Shown: piece by piece, positions 36,953 through 48,984 of the stretch
How positions within the stretch are numbered: position 1 is the first letter of the stretch
Layout of the letters: the number at the start of each line of letters is the position of its first letter
Notes under the pieces: model-generated
The model's database searches: none
The model's input: only the letters and a program-made list of their open reading frames with translations
What the model was told of the DNA's origin: nothing
Program-made: the position numbers and the translations under genes
DNA from: Sinotaia quadrata
Lineage: Eukaryota; Mollusca; Gastropoda; Architaenioglossa; Viviparidae
Direction: 5' to 3'
Assembly (NCBI GenBank): GCA_028829895.1
Contig: CM054181.1
Location: forward strand, 100,056,360-100,120,359
DNA length: 64,000 bases

Positions 36953-37141
36953 TCAGTCGAACTTTACTCTCATCATAAGACTGATCCGACGGCAATCAAC
37001 TCCCACCACTTCAGCGGCACTGTAAACGCTGCGCCCCTTGATAGTGACGGTATTCCCTATCGAGCTGGCACTGCCCCCTTCCTTCGTGCACTCCGAACCC
37101 GACAGACCAGGTCTCACAGTCACAGCAGCCCGTGACGCCAT
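36953..37141 (-). CDS. Unrecognised 62-codon minus-strand frame in a CpG-richer patch
   Basis: Starts at an ATG in a strong Kozak context (AAAATGGCG) and runs 62 codons, with an Ala/Ser/Gly/Val-rich product that I do not recognise. The patch 36.95-37.4 kb is richer in CpG than its surroundings. The only donor-like site near the end (AGA|GTAAAG) is weak. It could be a small gene, a first exon, or chance; splicing it in phase 0 to the zinc-finger exon at 28920 would hit a stop. Confidence 0.25.
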   Translation of the reverse strand: MASRAAVTVRPGLSGSECTKEGGSASSIGNTVTIKGRSVYSAAEVVGVDCRRISLMMRVKFD

Positions 37142-39138
37142 TTTCTTTCCAGAAAGAGGGAGAAAGAAAACTTAAAAATTAAACTTCAAAGACATTAAGA
37201 ATGGTTACTCGTCGCCTCAAACTGCTCAACATCCTCTCCCCAAGCCGCACCACCTATCCCGCACGTCTTTCAACTGTCTCACCATACATCTCCCCCTCCC
37301 CCCGACTCACAGTACACATGCCTTTCGACGCTTGTGTCTCACGACACTGGCTCAACGTCTGCGAAACGAAAGAACACTGGAAGCGGACGACCTGTGTAAC
37401 AACGTAAAGTTCACCTCAAATCTGTACGTGAATTTATGATCAAACTGCACACGCAGATAATCTCACTCGTCCATAGCGCTGAACGAGATGTTTTGTAAAA
37501 TCCCATATTCTGATACCTAAGTAGAATCTATTTTCCAAACGAGAGTACGATTAAAGTGAAAAACCGGGCTTTTCACTTAGTATATTCAACTGGTAAGCCG
37601 ATTCTATTACTTTAAACATATAAAATCAAAGTGTTAATTTAAAAAAAAAATACGGGTGGGGAGCATAGGAAGATAATTTATTATTTAAAAAAAACGGAAA
37701 CAAGCAAAACTATGCCCATAAATCAGTTGCTAATTTAAACTATATTGGCCTTTTACAACTTAAACCCATTTAACATCAAAGAAATATAAATAACAGAACA
37801 AGAACCCTGGAAATAAAACACAAACAACCCTAGAAATAATTGTTTTATTTCCAGACGACAATCTAATTTTCCGGTAACACGGTTAAAAACAAAACAATGT
37901 CATTCCTCTTTCTGTTCTGGCCTGGTAGCGATTTCTCTGCAAGACTAACCTGGTTATCAAATCCCATCGTGTGCAGGTACAGAACCCGCGGCTAGTTCCA
38001 CAACCAGCTTTGCTTATTGGATTCAGAAGCGCGAGAGATTAATGCCATAGTTGCAGGTCAAGGCAAGGAAGGAAAGGGAGAACAACAAGTAGCCGCACGC
38101 ACGTCCTTCTTATCTCCCCTGATATACTTTGCTAGGATTTACTGGATGCTACCGCTCATGTTCTCTTTAACCTGCGTCCCTCATACTTTGGAGAGAGTTC
38201 GGGGTGGGGGTGAGGGTGGGGTGAACGTCGCGACGAAAAGGCGCAAAAGATATTTGCACATGAAATGTTCTGCGCGTGTTGCTGCTTGTCGGTGGGTACG
38301 TTTATCAGTACCGTGCACAGATAATACTATGCGTACAGAGGTTTTCTGCCTCGCAATTCTGCGCGCAGATGATACGCGTATTATAGCCCTTTCTGCCCCG
38401 CAGTCCTTTCGCCAAATCCGTCAGTCCTAGCTGTCTGTATCTCCTGCTGAAATATTTACGTCCCTACATACACTTGACAAGCCACAGGGCGCGCAAAGCA
38501 GCATTCAAGTCGGCCATATATCATTAATGATGTAATGTAATTAATGATTCTGACAAAGGCTTCGTTCAAGAAAATCTGAATTTTAAAAATAAACACCACG
38601 GTAAAGCCGGAATCCGAAATGAGGCTAAGAAGCAACTGACCTCTGCAGTACTCCTCTCGTTTTCAAATTTTCTTGTAAGCGTATTTATTTATTTTTTTCT
38701 AACACTGTCTGACAGAAGAGAGGCACAAACTGGGTGAGTATAGTGGAGAGTGAAACACACACGCACACACACACACACTCACACACACACACACACGCAC
38801 ACTTTTTCTTAAGAAATGTCCATGGCAAACAAAGTTTGACTTTAAGAAGAAATGAACTTTTCCATCTTATAAACTACGTGATGGTGTTAAGTGTTTGGAA
38901 ACGCAGAAACGTCATCACATCCTTAGCAGTCCCACGTGTCATCATATCTTTAGCAGCCCCAAGTGTCAACGCACGCACATCCAAATAGACAGACACACAT
39001 TATTCAGTAGTGTGGAGGCTGACTGGAGATGGATGCATGAACGACTTTTGTTGTTGGGTCTATTTTTGTGCATTATGGCGTGCTCGAAATGGTGGTTATG
39101 GTCTTAAGGAACAGTGTGAACAATGGTGCGTTCTTCTT
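37142..39138. other. CpG-richer stretch without a supported gene
   Basis: Several CpG-rich patches (37.2-37.45 and 38.0-38.5 kb) and a CA-type tract at 38754-38802. Open frames here start at non-ATG codons and match nothing known. Promoters or leader exons are possible but unproven. Confidence 0.45.
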
Positions 39139-39735
39139 TGACTTGGGGAAGGGTGTCTAAATTCCAAGCAACGTCCCTCTTTGACTTTGGGAAGTATTAA
39201 ATTATGTTACTGTTCTCTGACTTGGGGAAGGGTGTCTAAATTCCAAGCAACGTCCCTCTTTGACTTTGGGAAGTATTAAATTATGTTACTGTTCTCTGAC
39301 TTGGGGAAGGGTGTCTAAATTCCAAGCAACGTCCCTCTTTGACTTTGGGGAAGTATTAAATTATGTTACTGTTCTCTGACTTGGGGAAGGGTGTCTAAAT
39401 TCCAAGCAACGTCCCTCTTTGACCTTGGGGAAGTATTAAATTATGTTACTGTTCTCTCTGACTTTGGGAAATGTGTCTCAACATAAGCAACATCACTCTC
39501 TTGACTTTAAGTGAGGTTAGCGCTTACATCTTTGACTTGGAGAAAGATTTCTAAATATCAAGAAACATCTCTCCTGATCGTAAGTAAAATTACCTTTCTT
39601 TTTGACTTGGAGAAAGATGTCTAAATATCAAGCAACACCCCCCGCCCCCGATCGTAAGTCAAGTTACTTTTCTCTATGACTTGGGTAAAGATGTCTAAAT
39701 ATCAAGAACATCACTCTTTTCTCTTTGACTTGGAA
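39139..39735. repeat. ~79-bp tandem repeat, 4 good copies plus decayed ones
   Basis: Good copies start near 39140, 39219, 39298 and 39378 with GACTTGGGGAAGGGTGTCTA. To about 39735 the units are shorter and diverged but keep TTTGACTTGG and TCTAAATATCAAG. Confidence 0.93.
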
Positions 39736-42700
39736 AAATGAGTCTGAACCAAACTATGTCCCTAAGTGTTTGCATCAACGGAAATCACGAATCAATGTTT
39801 GTAAGCAAATGTGTTAGCTTTACTTTGGGCCTTTACTTCGTACAACCTTTAATAATGATAAAACCTATAATAAAGATAAATCTAATAATAAACATTTTTT
39901 TTTTTAAAGAAGGAACTGATGCGCAAGTACTGGCAAACGTTCCGGGTTGATAAATTAATGTTGGACAAGTATCCTTTAACCAGCCATTATCTCCCCTTGA
40001 AGAGAAGATACCGGTGTCTTGGTACAAATGTCGTTTTTACAAGCTATGCTGGAATATGCCATCGGCTTAGGATAAAAATCCGTTTTGTCAACACATCTCT
40101 AGTACGCGAACACTTGACAGTGCCGTGATAGATAAGCGTGCACACCGTACCTGCCCCTCGTAGAAACAGAGTAAACCAAGCCTTCTCACCTTTATCTTGG
40201 GTGTCATTTGCTCCCAATAATTTTACACCACATTGGAAACAGTTTCTCACACTTAAAAAAAAATATTAGTTAGCTCTCAGTACTAGTATTACATGACGCA
40301 CCTCGACTGATAATGCCAGTGCGAGGGGCTGAGATAAGCTACGATAAGTGGGCCTCCATCCGACGCTCAGGCTCCGTATCGGGTTTGCCGGGTACCAAAG
40401 TTCAGGTACCAGTTCAAGTAGGTACCCGGGGTATCAGTCAGTGACGGGTGGAAACTTTATCGTCACAAGGGGTTCTAGGGTATCGCTCCTTGTGGCTGTT
40501 TTAGCATTGGTTTACCTGCACTCACAGTAAGCAAGTTATTGTTTTAGTCTTGGTTTACCTGCACTCACAGTAAGTTAGTATTGATTTACTCGAGCACAGT
40601 AACAAAATTTATTAATGCCAGTCGCCGATTTAAATTGGAAGAAACCCTGTATACAGTGTATAGCATAGGACATTTTTGACAAAGAGCACAATGATTAAGT
40701 AATATAACAGTTTCAAAATAGTTATACGCATATACAAATAAAAAATCAAAGGCGTAACTTCATTCTCAGTATATGATTTGCTGTTCAAACAAGAAGGCAG
40801 ATTAGATTCGCTGCGATTTTAATAGGTAGTACTGGACAGCCCTCTAGATACATTTTACAGTGTGGCTCATATATTCAGATGTGTATCTGACTAATCAATA
40901 TCTGCATGTGTGACTGCCTCCCCACCCCACAACTCAACGTGCATTCCCCAAACAGGTAACACACGCTTTTTGAATATTCAATCAAACACACGTCATACAA
41001 CATCGCCGCATTGAAAACGTTTTCTTTTGAGAGAGAAGGGAAGTAACTCGCTGACCGGCTTGGTGACAAGAGTCTCTGTCCTTGCATGCAGGCACAGCGT
41101 CAGGCTGGCGGCTTGTGCTACAGGGGTTCTCAAGTCTTTCCGCTTAGGCATTCCATCACAGGTGAGTGGTCCTGCCATAAACCTGTCCCCGGCCCTTATC
41201 GAGGGATCAGCGCCCCCCCCCCATCTTAACCCGTCCCGCCCTCCGTATGCGTGGAGACCCAGGTCTTCAGAGTTCAGTCACTTCCAATGTAGGGCTCAGG
41301 CTCAGGATCCGCCGGGAGGCAAAAGGAAAGATATTGCACTGTCGCCTATTACCATTAATAACACCAGGAAACAAGTGTCACCTCAATATTATAAAGGTGT
41401 GTATGTGTGTACGTGAGTGTGTACCAGTATGCGCGCGCGTGTGTGCAAGAAATGTAGGTGACTGCCACATCAGGTACGTGTCCAGTCAAAATGCTGGAAC
41501 AGTCTACAGCCGGAAAAATAATAAAAATAAATACATGTAAATAATGTTCAAGATAACAAACACCCAAACCAATCTGACCCACGAAGCTGAAATAACAGTC
41601 TATAAATTAACTATAGCAATCTGACCCATGAAGCTGAAATAACAGTCTATAAATTAACTATAGCAATGTGACTGTATTATAACTCTATATTAACGAAGAG
41701 AGATGATGACTACAGGCAATGACACTGAACACACTCGGTTTTGCATCTACTATCAGATGAGGAGTAGTCGAGAAAAGAGGAAGTCTTCACAGACTTAACC
41801 TATAAGTCAATCAAATACTGTTCTCTTATGTGTACAGCTGAACAAAAAAAGTAAGTATATAATCAATCCTTATTTTTTCTCTTTCTCTTTTACATTACTC
41901 CTTCTTTCCTCCCGCCTAAGAAAAAATATTCTCGGCAGTTCAGGTGGTTAAATCAGACAAGCCTTGTGGCCATCCTAGAGAATTTCTCTGACAGTGAGTC
42001 ACAGTATCATCCTGTTTGACCGCAAGACGTATCATGTGAGCAAAACAAACGACCCTCCACCTCCACACCCTACGGGCAAGTCACTTCAAAGATTCAGTAC
42101 CTGCTCGGTTTGGGTTGTTGCTTCCCCTTGAAGACTTTTTTTTTCTTCAGTTGCGCTCGTGTAAGTGTGTGCGTGTACGTGTTGAGAAGAGAGGGAAAGT
42201 GTCGGACTGTTCACTACATCTCTTGTATAAATAGTAAACACAGAGACTGCTTTACCAAGTGATCAACGGCAATGGGAGGTGAAATTTCAAAACGATTTAC
42301 GAATAAATTACAAAATCGTAAACTACAAAATAACCCACGTTTCAAACAGTTTTCATAAGAGCAGTTAATCACAATAGGAGGTGCATATTAACAATGAATG
42401 CTGCACGATTCCATACTAGATTACAACATTTGTATTAACATCTTATTAATCTATAAAGCACTGCCAAAAGTAGGATACTTAAAAGTATCTTTAAATGTTT
42501 CTCTCGATTAAAAAAAAAAAAAAAGCACAAAAGCAAACTTGAATGCAGAAAGTATAATTATAAACTTTTTAATCATGATTTAAAACTGTTACGTCTCAAA
42601 TTTAAAAAACAAACAAACAAACAATGGTAGGTGATATACTGAGAAGCATCAATCACATTGTTTACTCCAAGCCCAGTTTGTCCAAATAGCACTAGAAATA

Positions 42701-43530
42701 TGCCAGCGATTATTCATTCCTTCGCTCACCAGGATTTTAATTGTAAATCTACACACTGCAGAACGCTTATCAAACACAGTAGGAACATTGAGCATAGCTG
42801 GAACGAACATAAGACGGAACCCAGCTTTCAAGGGTGTCTGTGGGGGAAAACGTGCACCAGCATCAAGCGCTTCGAACTTTTCAATAACTACGATAGCCAG
42901 GAATTGCATTTTGCCGCTGATCCGAGTAAAAAGAAAGATACACGTCACGCGATTTTTCTCCGCAAATGATCGTGCAGTGGACCGGAAAGAAGAGTTTCGT
43001 CTGCACGACACCCACGCTCAACGCTCGTCCACCAACAGCGACAGTAACACTCCGCTGGAGTTGATAGTGGATGTGAAATCAAAACTGACTGAACTACAAC
43101 TACAACATCCACAACACGGACTACATCAATAACACGACTGCAATGGATCTCATTTCAGCTGAAAAAAAGAATTACACTGACAAAAATGGAAATGAAACTA
43201 CACTGGCAATCCCCACCCCAAGAAATGAAAGTACACTTGGAAACAATGCATCAATCCACCGTTGTACTGAATGCATCAAGTACATGTTTAGAAGCAGACG
43301 ATTCTGCTACCTGAGACCACAGATTCATGCAACATCCCAGATTATCAATGCAGTAACCACAAAACAAAAAAAATTAGTCTTTGTCGTATGTACTCTCAGC
43401 TTGGGGTGGGGGGTGGGTTCGAGAAGGTAAACTGATAAGCCAGATAGCGGTGTTTTCTCAGAACGGCAGAGAAAATGAAGTAAGATGTGATTAAGAACAA
43501 TATTTAATATAAGCCGACCATCTTCTCTGG
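39736..43530. other. Intergenic stretch, no supported gene
   Basis: Includes a GC-richer block at 40.32-40.5 kb, a strong plus-strand donor-like site (CACAG|GTGAGT) near 41160, a 47-bp duplication at 41570-41663, and overlapping unsupported frames on both strands at 42.65-43.13 kb. None has recognisable protein content. Confidence 0.5.
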
Positions 43531-43534
43531 CAGA

Positions 43535-43860
43535 TCACTGGGCCAAATGAAACTAGGTCAAGCAACATTGGACCGTTTAATCTAGCCGGGGACTGGGCCA
43601 CAAGAAACTTGATTATGTAACGTTTAGCTTAGCCGACTGGGCAATCCCGCTGGGCCATAGAAACTTGGTCAAGCAACGTTTAGCCTAGCCGATTGGGCAA
43701 GCCCGCTGGGCCATGGAAACTTGGTCAAGCAACGTTCGACTGGGCCACAAGAAACTTGGCCAAGCAACGTTTAGCATGGCCGACTAGGCCACAAGAGACC
43801 AAGCCCACAAGACCATAAAAAAAACTTGGCCAAACCCACTGGGCCACTCGACATCGTTGG
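43535..43860. repeat. Degenerate ~55-bp tandem repeat, about 6 copies
   Basis: Units share AACTTGGTCAAGCAACGTTT and CGACTGGGC, with several length changes between copies. Confidence 0.85.
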
Positions 43861-44650
43861 TCGTGATGGCGTACGTGACCAGGGAACAGACTGCACAGTA
43901 ATGTCGGCGCCCGGTCGACTGATACCAGGAAACATTTTGAAAAAGTTTACAACACAGAAGGAAATGGATTGAAAAAGTGTATTATGCTCTCTGCTGGTGT
44001 ACGTGCGAGTGTGTGCTCGCATTGTTTGTCTTCGTTAGAAATGAAAATAAAAAGGTGGGGGTGAGGGGGTTAGATGAAGAAATTGATTTTTTGTTGTTAT
44101 TTGTATGGGAAATTCTTGCAGGGAAGTGATATGATACAGCGTGCACTCTCTGCATGTACAGACAGTTAATTCTGATCTTACAACAATACCTCAGTCTTTA
44201 ACAAGGCCACTGGGCATTGTTTGGGAAATTGGTTTCCACACTAAAGTACCTTATCCGCTCAGTTTGGTTTCGACTACAAATTGAACGATCTTACACATAT
44301 ATAAAATTTAAATTTAAAAAAATCACAACTTCAGGCAAGTAGCAGACTCTGCTTAGCCTTAGTACAACAAGTATAGTTTAGTAGTCTAGTCAGTGCAACA
44401 AGTATAGGATACTAGAAGACTACTCACTGCTCTGTGTACTGTGATGAGATTAAGACTGCTTCCGTTTGGCAAGCTTTACTTCCCTTTATATTTTAACTTT
44501 TATATTAATTATCCTCTAGGGATGACTAAAAACAAAGAAAGGGGAACAAAGAGAAGATGACTAAGTTTACTAGAGACTAAATGCATGAATCAGCTATCAA
44601 AATCACAGCACAGTGAATGACAATTTAGCCAGAACGTCATGTGTTTAAAC
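43861..44650. other. Intergenic stretch, nothing recognised
   Basis: No credible open frame or array. Confidence 0.5.
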
Positions 44651-44654
44651 TGTC

Positions 44655-44965
44655 ACGCGGTCTTGAAGTTACCGCCTTACTGTCACAAGGTCTTGGAATT
44701 ATTATACCCGCCTTACTGTCACACGGTCTTGAAATTATTATACCCGCTTTACTGACAGTGTCACGCGGTCTTGAAATTATTATACCCGCTTTACTGTCAG
44801 TGTCACACGGTCTTGAGAGTTATTATACCCGCTTTACTGACAGTGTCACACGGTCTTGAGAGTTATTATACCCGCTTTACTGACAGTGTCACACGGTCTT
44901 GGAATTATTATACCTGCTTTACTGTCACACGGTCTTGAGAGTTATTATACCCACCTGACTATCGT
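44655..44965. repeat. ~43-bp minisatellite, about 7-8 copies
   Basis: The unit contains GTCACACGGTCTTGAGAGTT then ATTATACCCGCTTTACTG, with optional ACAGT extensions. Adjacent to and apparently related to the next array. Confidence 0.92.
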
Positions 44966-45550
44966 GCAGTTTGGGAGTTGTACCTCCCCTACTGTATCAC
45001 TGGATCTTGGAGTTATACTCACTTACTGTTTTATACGGTTCTGGAGTTATAAGTCCCATACTGTATTATATGGTCTTAGAATTATAACTCCTTAGCTGTG
45101 TCCTGTGGTCATGGCGCCATATACAACTTACTGTGTTATACCCAATCTGTTGTTATACAGTCTTGGAATTATACCCAATCTGTTGTTATACAGTCTTGGA
45201 ATTATACACAATCTGTTGTTATACAGTCTTGGAATTATACACAATCAGCTGTGTCATACAGTCTTGGAGTTATACCCAATCTATTGTCATATAGTCTTGG
45301 AGTTATACCAATCTACTGTGTCAAACAGTCTTGGAACCCAACCTACTGTATTATACAGTCTTGGAGTTATACCCAACTTACTGTATTATATAGTCTTGGA
45401 GTTATACCCAACTCACTGTATTATATAGTCTTGGAGTTATACCTAACCTACTGTATTATACAGTCTTGGAGTTATACCTAACTTACTGTATTATACAGTC
45501 TTGGAGTTATATCCAACCTACTGTATTATACAGTCTTGGAGTTATACCTG
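44966..45550. repeat. ~33-bp minisatellite, about 17 copies
   Basis: The unit contains CAGTCTTGGAGTTATACC then CAACCTACTGTATTATA. The core GGTCTTGGAGTTATA resembles the neighbouring ~43-bp unit, so both likely descend from one ancestor. Confidence 0.92.
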
Positions 45551-45995
45551 TCTTACGAGCAAATGCTGCTAATTCGAGGATAAGGTCAGTTAGACTCTCA
45601 AGGCTAACGACTGACAGTGATTATTTGTATTATAGTTTTCTTTAAGTACACAGACGTTTAAAACAAATATTAGTTATTTTTCACAGGCATTTGAACACTC
45701 ATGCATTAATACTGCAGTAATAGATGTTAGCGTTTCTAAAGTTTCTAAAATATATTTGTAAGAAGATACAATACTGGGCCTGACAATACACGAGCGCGTC
45801 AAAATCTGTGCATAAAGCGGTCATTGTCTCAAAAGTACTTTTTGCGACTCGGCAATCCTAGAGCTAGTGAATAATTATTATTTCTTCACAACGATGGAAC
45901 AAAGAGCAGTGTTGGCTGACGTCGCAGATTGGGCACTACCATGAAGATCTTAGCGAATGTGCATTGGTCTACCTAGATTTCCGTTCTCTCTCAAT

Positions 45996-46026
<31 letters not shown>

Positions 46027-46868
46027 CTGTTGCTGAGCAGTCACCAGTTTAATGACTTTCTCACACGTCACCAGGCCTTGCTACAGCACGCGTTGAGAAT
46101 GATGCACGTTAAAATCTTTGACCAAGCTCTTTGGGCCTGCACTACATTCCCACGCACATCAGTATAAGCTGCCATGCTCCCGACTCTCTATTTTTGGCGA
46201 CACTTCTTTGGCTTGCACCCACCCGCTTTACCTGGCCTGCCATACCCAAGTCTTGCCAAACTAGCACAGCACCATCAGACAGACCCAAGACACATTTGAA
46301 GGGGTGTGTCGAGGAAACCGCCAGCACTGTGTCATCCGACCGCACCTGAGATCTCAGAAACGGATATAAATATCTTTTTAAGTGTGTGGGGAGAGGGGGG
46401 CGAAAAGAGAGAGGCAAAAATTTTTGAGACCGTGAATTGTATCTTTGCCAAGGAAACAAGAGAAACGCCCATAAAGTGCTCTCTCTCACTTTTGTCAATT
46501 TTGTCTTTAAGCTCACATTTGTATTAACCGAGGTGGGAATTATTTTGAATCTTAAGGCATAAAGTGGTCTTCTCTTCTTCAGCCCTCTCTGAACTTAATG
46601 ATTCATCTAGCGACTAGGTTCAGCAGTTAATATGAACTGACTTTACAAGGAAACAAAATATTTCATCACTTTTGGGAGGGGGGAGAGCACAAATAACCGA
46701 CAATAAACCGGGTGTTTCAACTTGCTGACTCCTGGCGGGTAAAATAACGGGATCAGAATTATAACAATAAATTCATTGTTGTGCAGTTTTAACTATTTTA
46801 TTGTTTATCTTTTTTTTCCCCGATGAACAGGTTAAAAAAAATGAGGTTGCTGTTGTTGACTTGTTCCT
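45551..46868. other. Intergenic stretch, no supported gene
   Basis: A (GT)n tract lies at 45999-46026. Opposing open frames at 46131-46527 overlap one another and match nothing known. Confidence 0.5.
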
Positions 46869-47062
46869 GTGATTGTATGCTACGACCTTAGTTCCTCTAC
46901 AACCAGTGTGATTGTATACTACGACCTTAGTTCCTCTACAACCAGTGTGATTGTATACTACGATCTTAGTTCCTCTACAACCAGTGTGATTGTATACTAC
47001 GATCTTAGTTCCTCTACAACCAGTGTGATTGTATGCTACGATCTTAGTTCCTCTACAATCAG
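46869..47062. repeat. 39-bp tandem repeat, 5 copies
   Basis: The unit contains TGTGATTGTATACTACGATC then TTAGTTCCTCTACAACCAG. A C/T change and an A/G change distinguish copies. It reads open in several frames because 39 is divisible by three. Confidence 0.95.
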
Positions 47063-47084
47063 CGATGCACGGATTCATCAGTAA

Positions 47085-47300
47085 ATGTACGTAGACAGCC
47101 AGCCAGACTGAATACAGCAGTATAAGAACTGTGGACTGTAAACACAGCCAGCCAGACTGAATACAGCAGTAAAAGAACTGTGGACTGTAAACACAGCCAG
47201 CCAGATTGAATGCAGGAAAAGAACTGTGGACTGTAAACACAGCCCGCCAGGATCGAGCCAGCCTAACTGAATACAACAGTAAAAGAACTGGATTGTAAAC
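47085..47300. repeat. ~53-bp tandem repeat, about 4 copies
   Basis: The unit contains CAGCCAGCCAGACTGAATAC and AAAAGAACTGTGGACTGTAA, with indels in the later copies. Confidence 0.9.
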
Positions 47301-47648
47301 AGTCTGCACAGGCGGGATCCAGTTGTAATGCCTCGAGACGAAGAAACGAATTTAAGTGTATTCAGTCATGCGAATCGTTACTGACTCATCGTATCGCACA
47401 GGTTAAAATTCGTGTTCCGCGAACCGATGACAGCGGGGCCGGCGCGCGATAGCGTACGCTACCTTCTCTGCTAACGAGCGACTGCAAGCACAGAGAATTT
47501 GTGCAAAGGGAGGGCGTGGTCATGTTTTATCCAGAACCAGTAAAAAAAAAAAAAATTAAAAAAAAAACCGTACAACAAATCAATCATAAAACTTCGCCAG
47601 CCCAGACTTAAAATTCCTCAACTTCGTCTCGGCACTCGCTTGATCACC
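47301..47648. other. Short CpG-dense patch
   Basis: The segment about 47410-47480 is unusually rich in CG (for example GGCCGGCGCGCGATAGCG). No open frame of note; it may be an unmethylated regulatory patch. Confidence 0.4.
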
Positions 47649-48480
47649 AAGATGCTCCGAGTATAGTCATGACATTTAATACTAAATTAGTGCTAACATC
47701 AAGATGCTCCGAGTATAGTCATGACATTTAATACTAAATTAGTGCTAACATCAAGATGCTCCGAGTATAGTCATGACATTTAATACTAAATTAGTGCTAA
47801 CATCAAGATGCTCCGAGTATAGTCATGACATTTAATACTAAATTAGTGCTAACATCAAGATGCTCCGAGTATAGTCATGACATTTAATACTAAATTAGTG
47901 CTAATATCAAGATGCTCCGAGTATAGTCATGACATTTAATACTAAATTAGTGCTAACATCAAGATGCTCCGAGTATAGTCATGACATTTAATACTAAATT
48001 AGTGCTAACATCAAGATGCTCCGAGTATAGTCATGACATTTAATACTAAATTAGTGCTAATATCAAGATGCTCCGAGTATAGTCATGACATTTAATACTA
48101 AATTAGTGCTAATATCAAGATGCTCAGAGTATAGTCATGACACTTAATACTAAATTAGTGCTAACATCAAGATGCTCAGAGTATAGTCATGACACTTAAT
48201 ACTAAATTAGTGCTAACATCAAGATGCTCAGAGTATAGTCATGACATTTAATACTAAATTAGTGCTAATATCAAGATGCTCAGAGTATAGTCATGACACT
48301 TAATACTAAATTAGTGCTAACATCAAGATGCTCAGAGTATAGTCATGACACTTAATACTAAATTAGTGCTAACATCAAGATGCTCAGAGTATAGTCATGA
48401 CACTTAATACTAAATTAGTGCTAACATCAAGATGCTCAGAGTACAGTCATGACACTTAATACTAAACCAGTACTAACATC
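47649..48480. repeat. 52-bp tandem repeat, 16 copies
   Basis: Units start every 52 bp with AAGATGCTC. Copies 1-9 carry CTCCGAG with CATTTAAT; copies 10-16 carry CTCAGAG, nearly all with CACTTAAT. Only a few other substitutions occur, so the array is young. Confidence 0.97.
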
Positions 48481-48544
48481 AAGACCCTGAATTACTGACT
48501 CGATACCAATGCTAACTGATTTACACAGTCACGATGCTTCGATT

Positions 48545-48960
48545 CGTGGAGTTGCTATTATTGTTAAGATCTAAATAATATTGATGATTTTCAGAGTTGC
48601 TACAGTTCTAAATAATACTGACATTTCTCAGAGTTGCTATTATTGTTATAGGTCTAGATCAGGGGTGCACAAACTATTTAGGTCAGAGGTCCAAATTTCC
48701 AACTGATAGTGAGTGGAGGGCGCCACATGGATGGCTCAGTAGAAAAAACAACACAAATAATGAAATAATGTGCTTTACATTCGTAATAATGGTAGCATCC
48801 AAAAGTCCTCCGGGGGCCGCATATGCCCTGTCTCGGGCCGCATGCGGCCCGTAATACCTATTCCCCTAGTTGCTATTGTTACAGTTCTAAATAATATTTA
48901 TGATTCTCAGAGTTGCTACTATTGTTACAATTCTAAATAATACTGATGATTCTCCAAGCT
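48545..48960. repeat. ~46-bp repeat interrupted by the MITE
   Basis: Units with AGAGTTGCTATTATTGTTA and TTCTAAATAATACTGA occur before and after the element. Confidence 0.8.
48660..48868. mobile_element. hAT-type nonautonomous element (MITE)
   Basis: About 209 bp. The left end CAGGGGTGCACAAACT is matched by a degenerate inverted right end (CCTATTCCCCTA). The GC-rich palindrome GGGCCGCATGCGGCCC at 48835-48850 is typical of hAT elements. There is no coding capacity. It lies inside a repeat with GAGTTGCTATTATTGTTA on both sides (about 48545-48960). An 8-bp target duplication is not clear. Confidence 0.75.
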
Positions 48961-48984
48961 GCTGTCTTAGTAACACTGCTACTA

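Noticed and set aside
38017..38430. 137-codon plus-strand frame
   Set aside because: Starts at TTG, not ATG, has no domain, and the open frame is explained by GC-richer composition.
42649..43132. Overlapping 114- and 120-codon frames on opposite strands
   Set aside because: Mutually exclusive, no known domain, and no splice or promoter support.
45098..45481. 127- and 107-codon frames with repeated SLGVIP-like words
   Set aside because: Produced by the ~33-bp minisatellite.
46773..47309. 178-codon minus-strand frame with repeated CRGTK words
   Set aside because: Spans two adjacent minisatellites (39-bp and ~53-bp units); no non-repeat domain.
47649..48480. CRISPR array
   Set aside because: Units are directly adjacent with no variable spacers; this is a tandem satellite in a eukaryotic genome.
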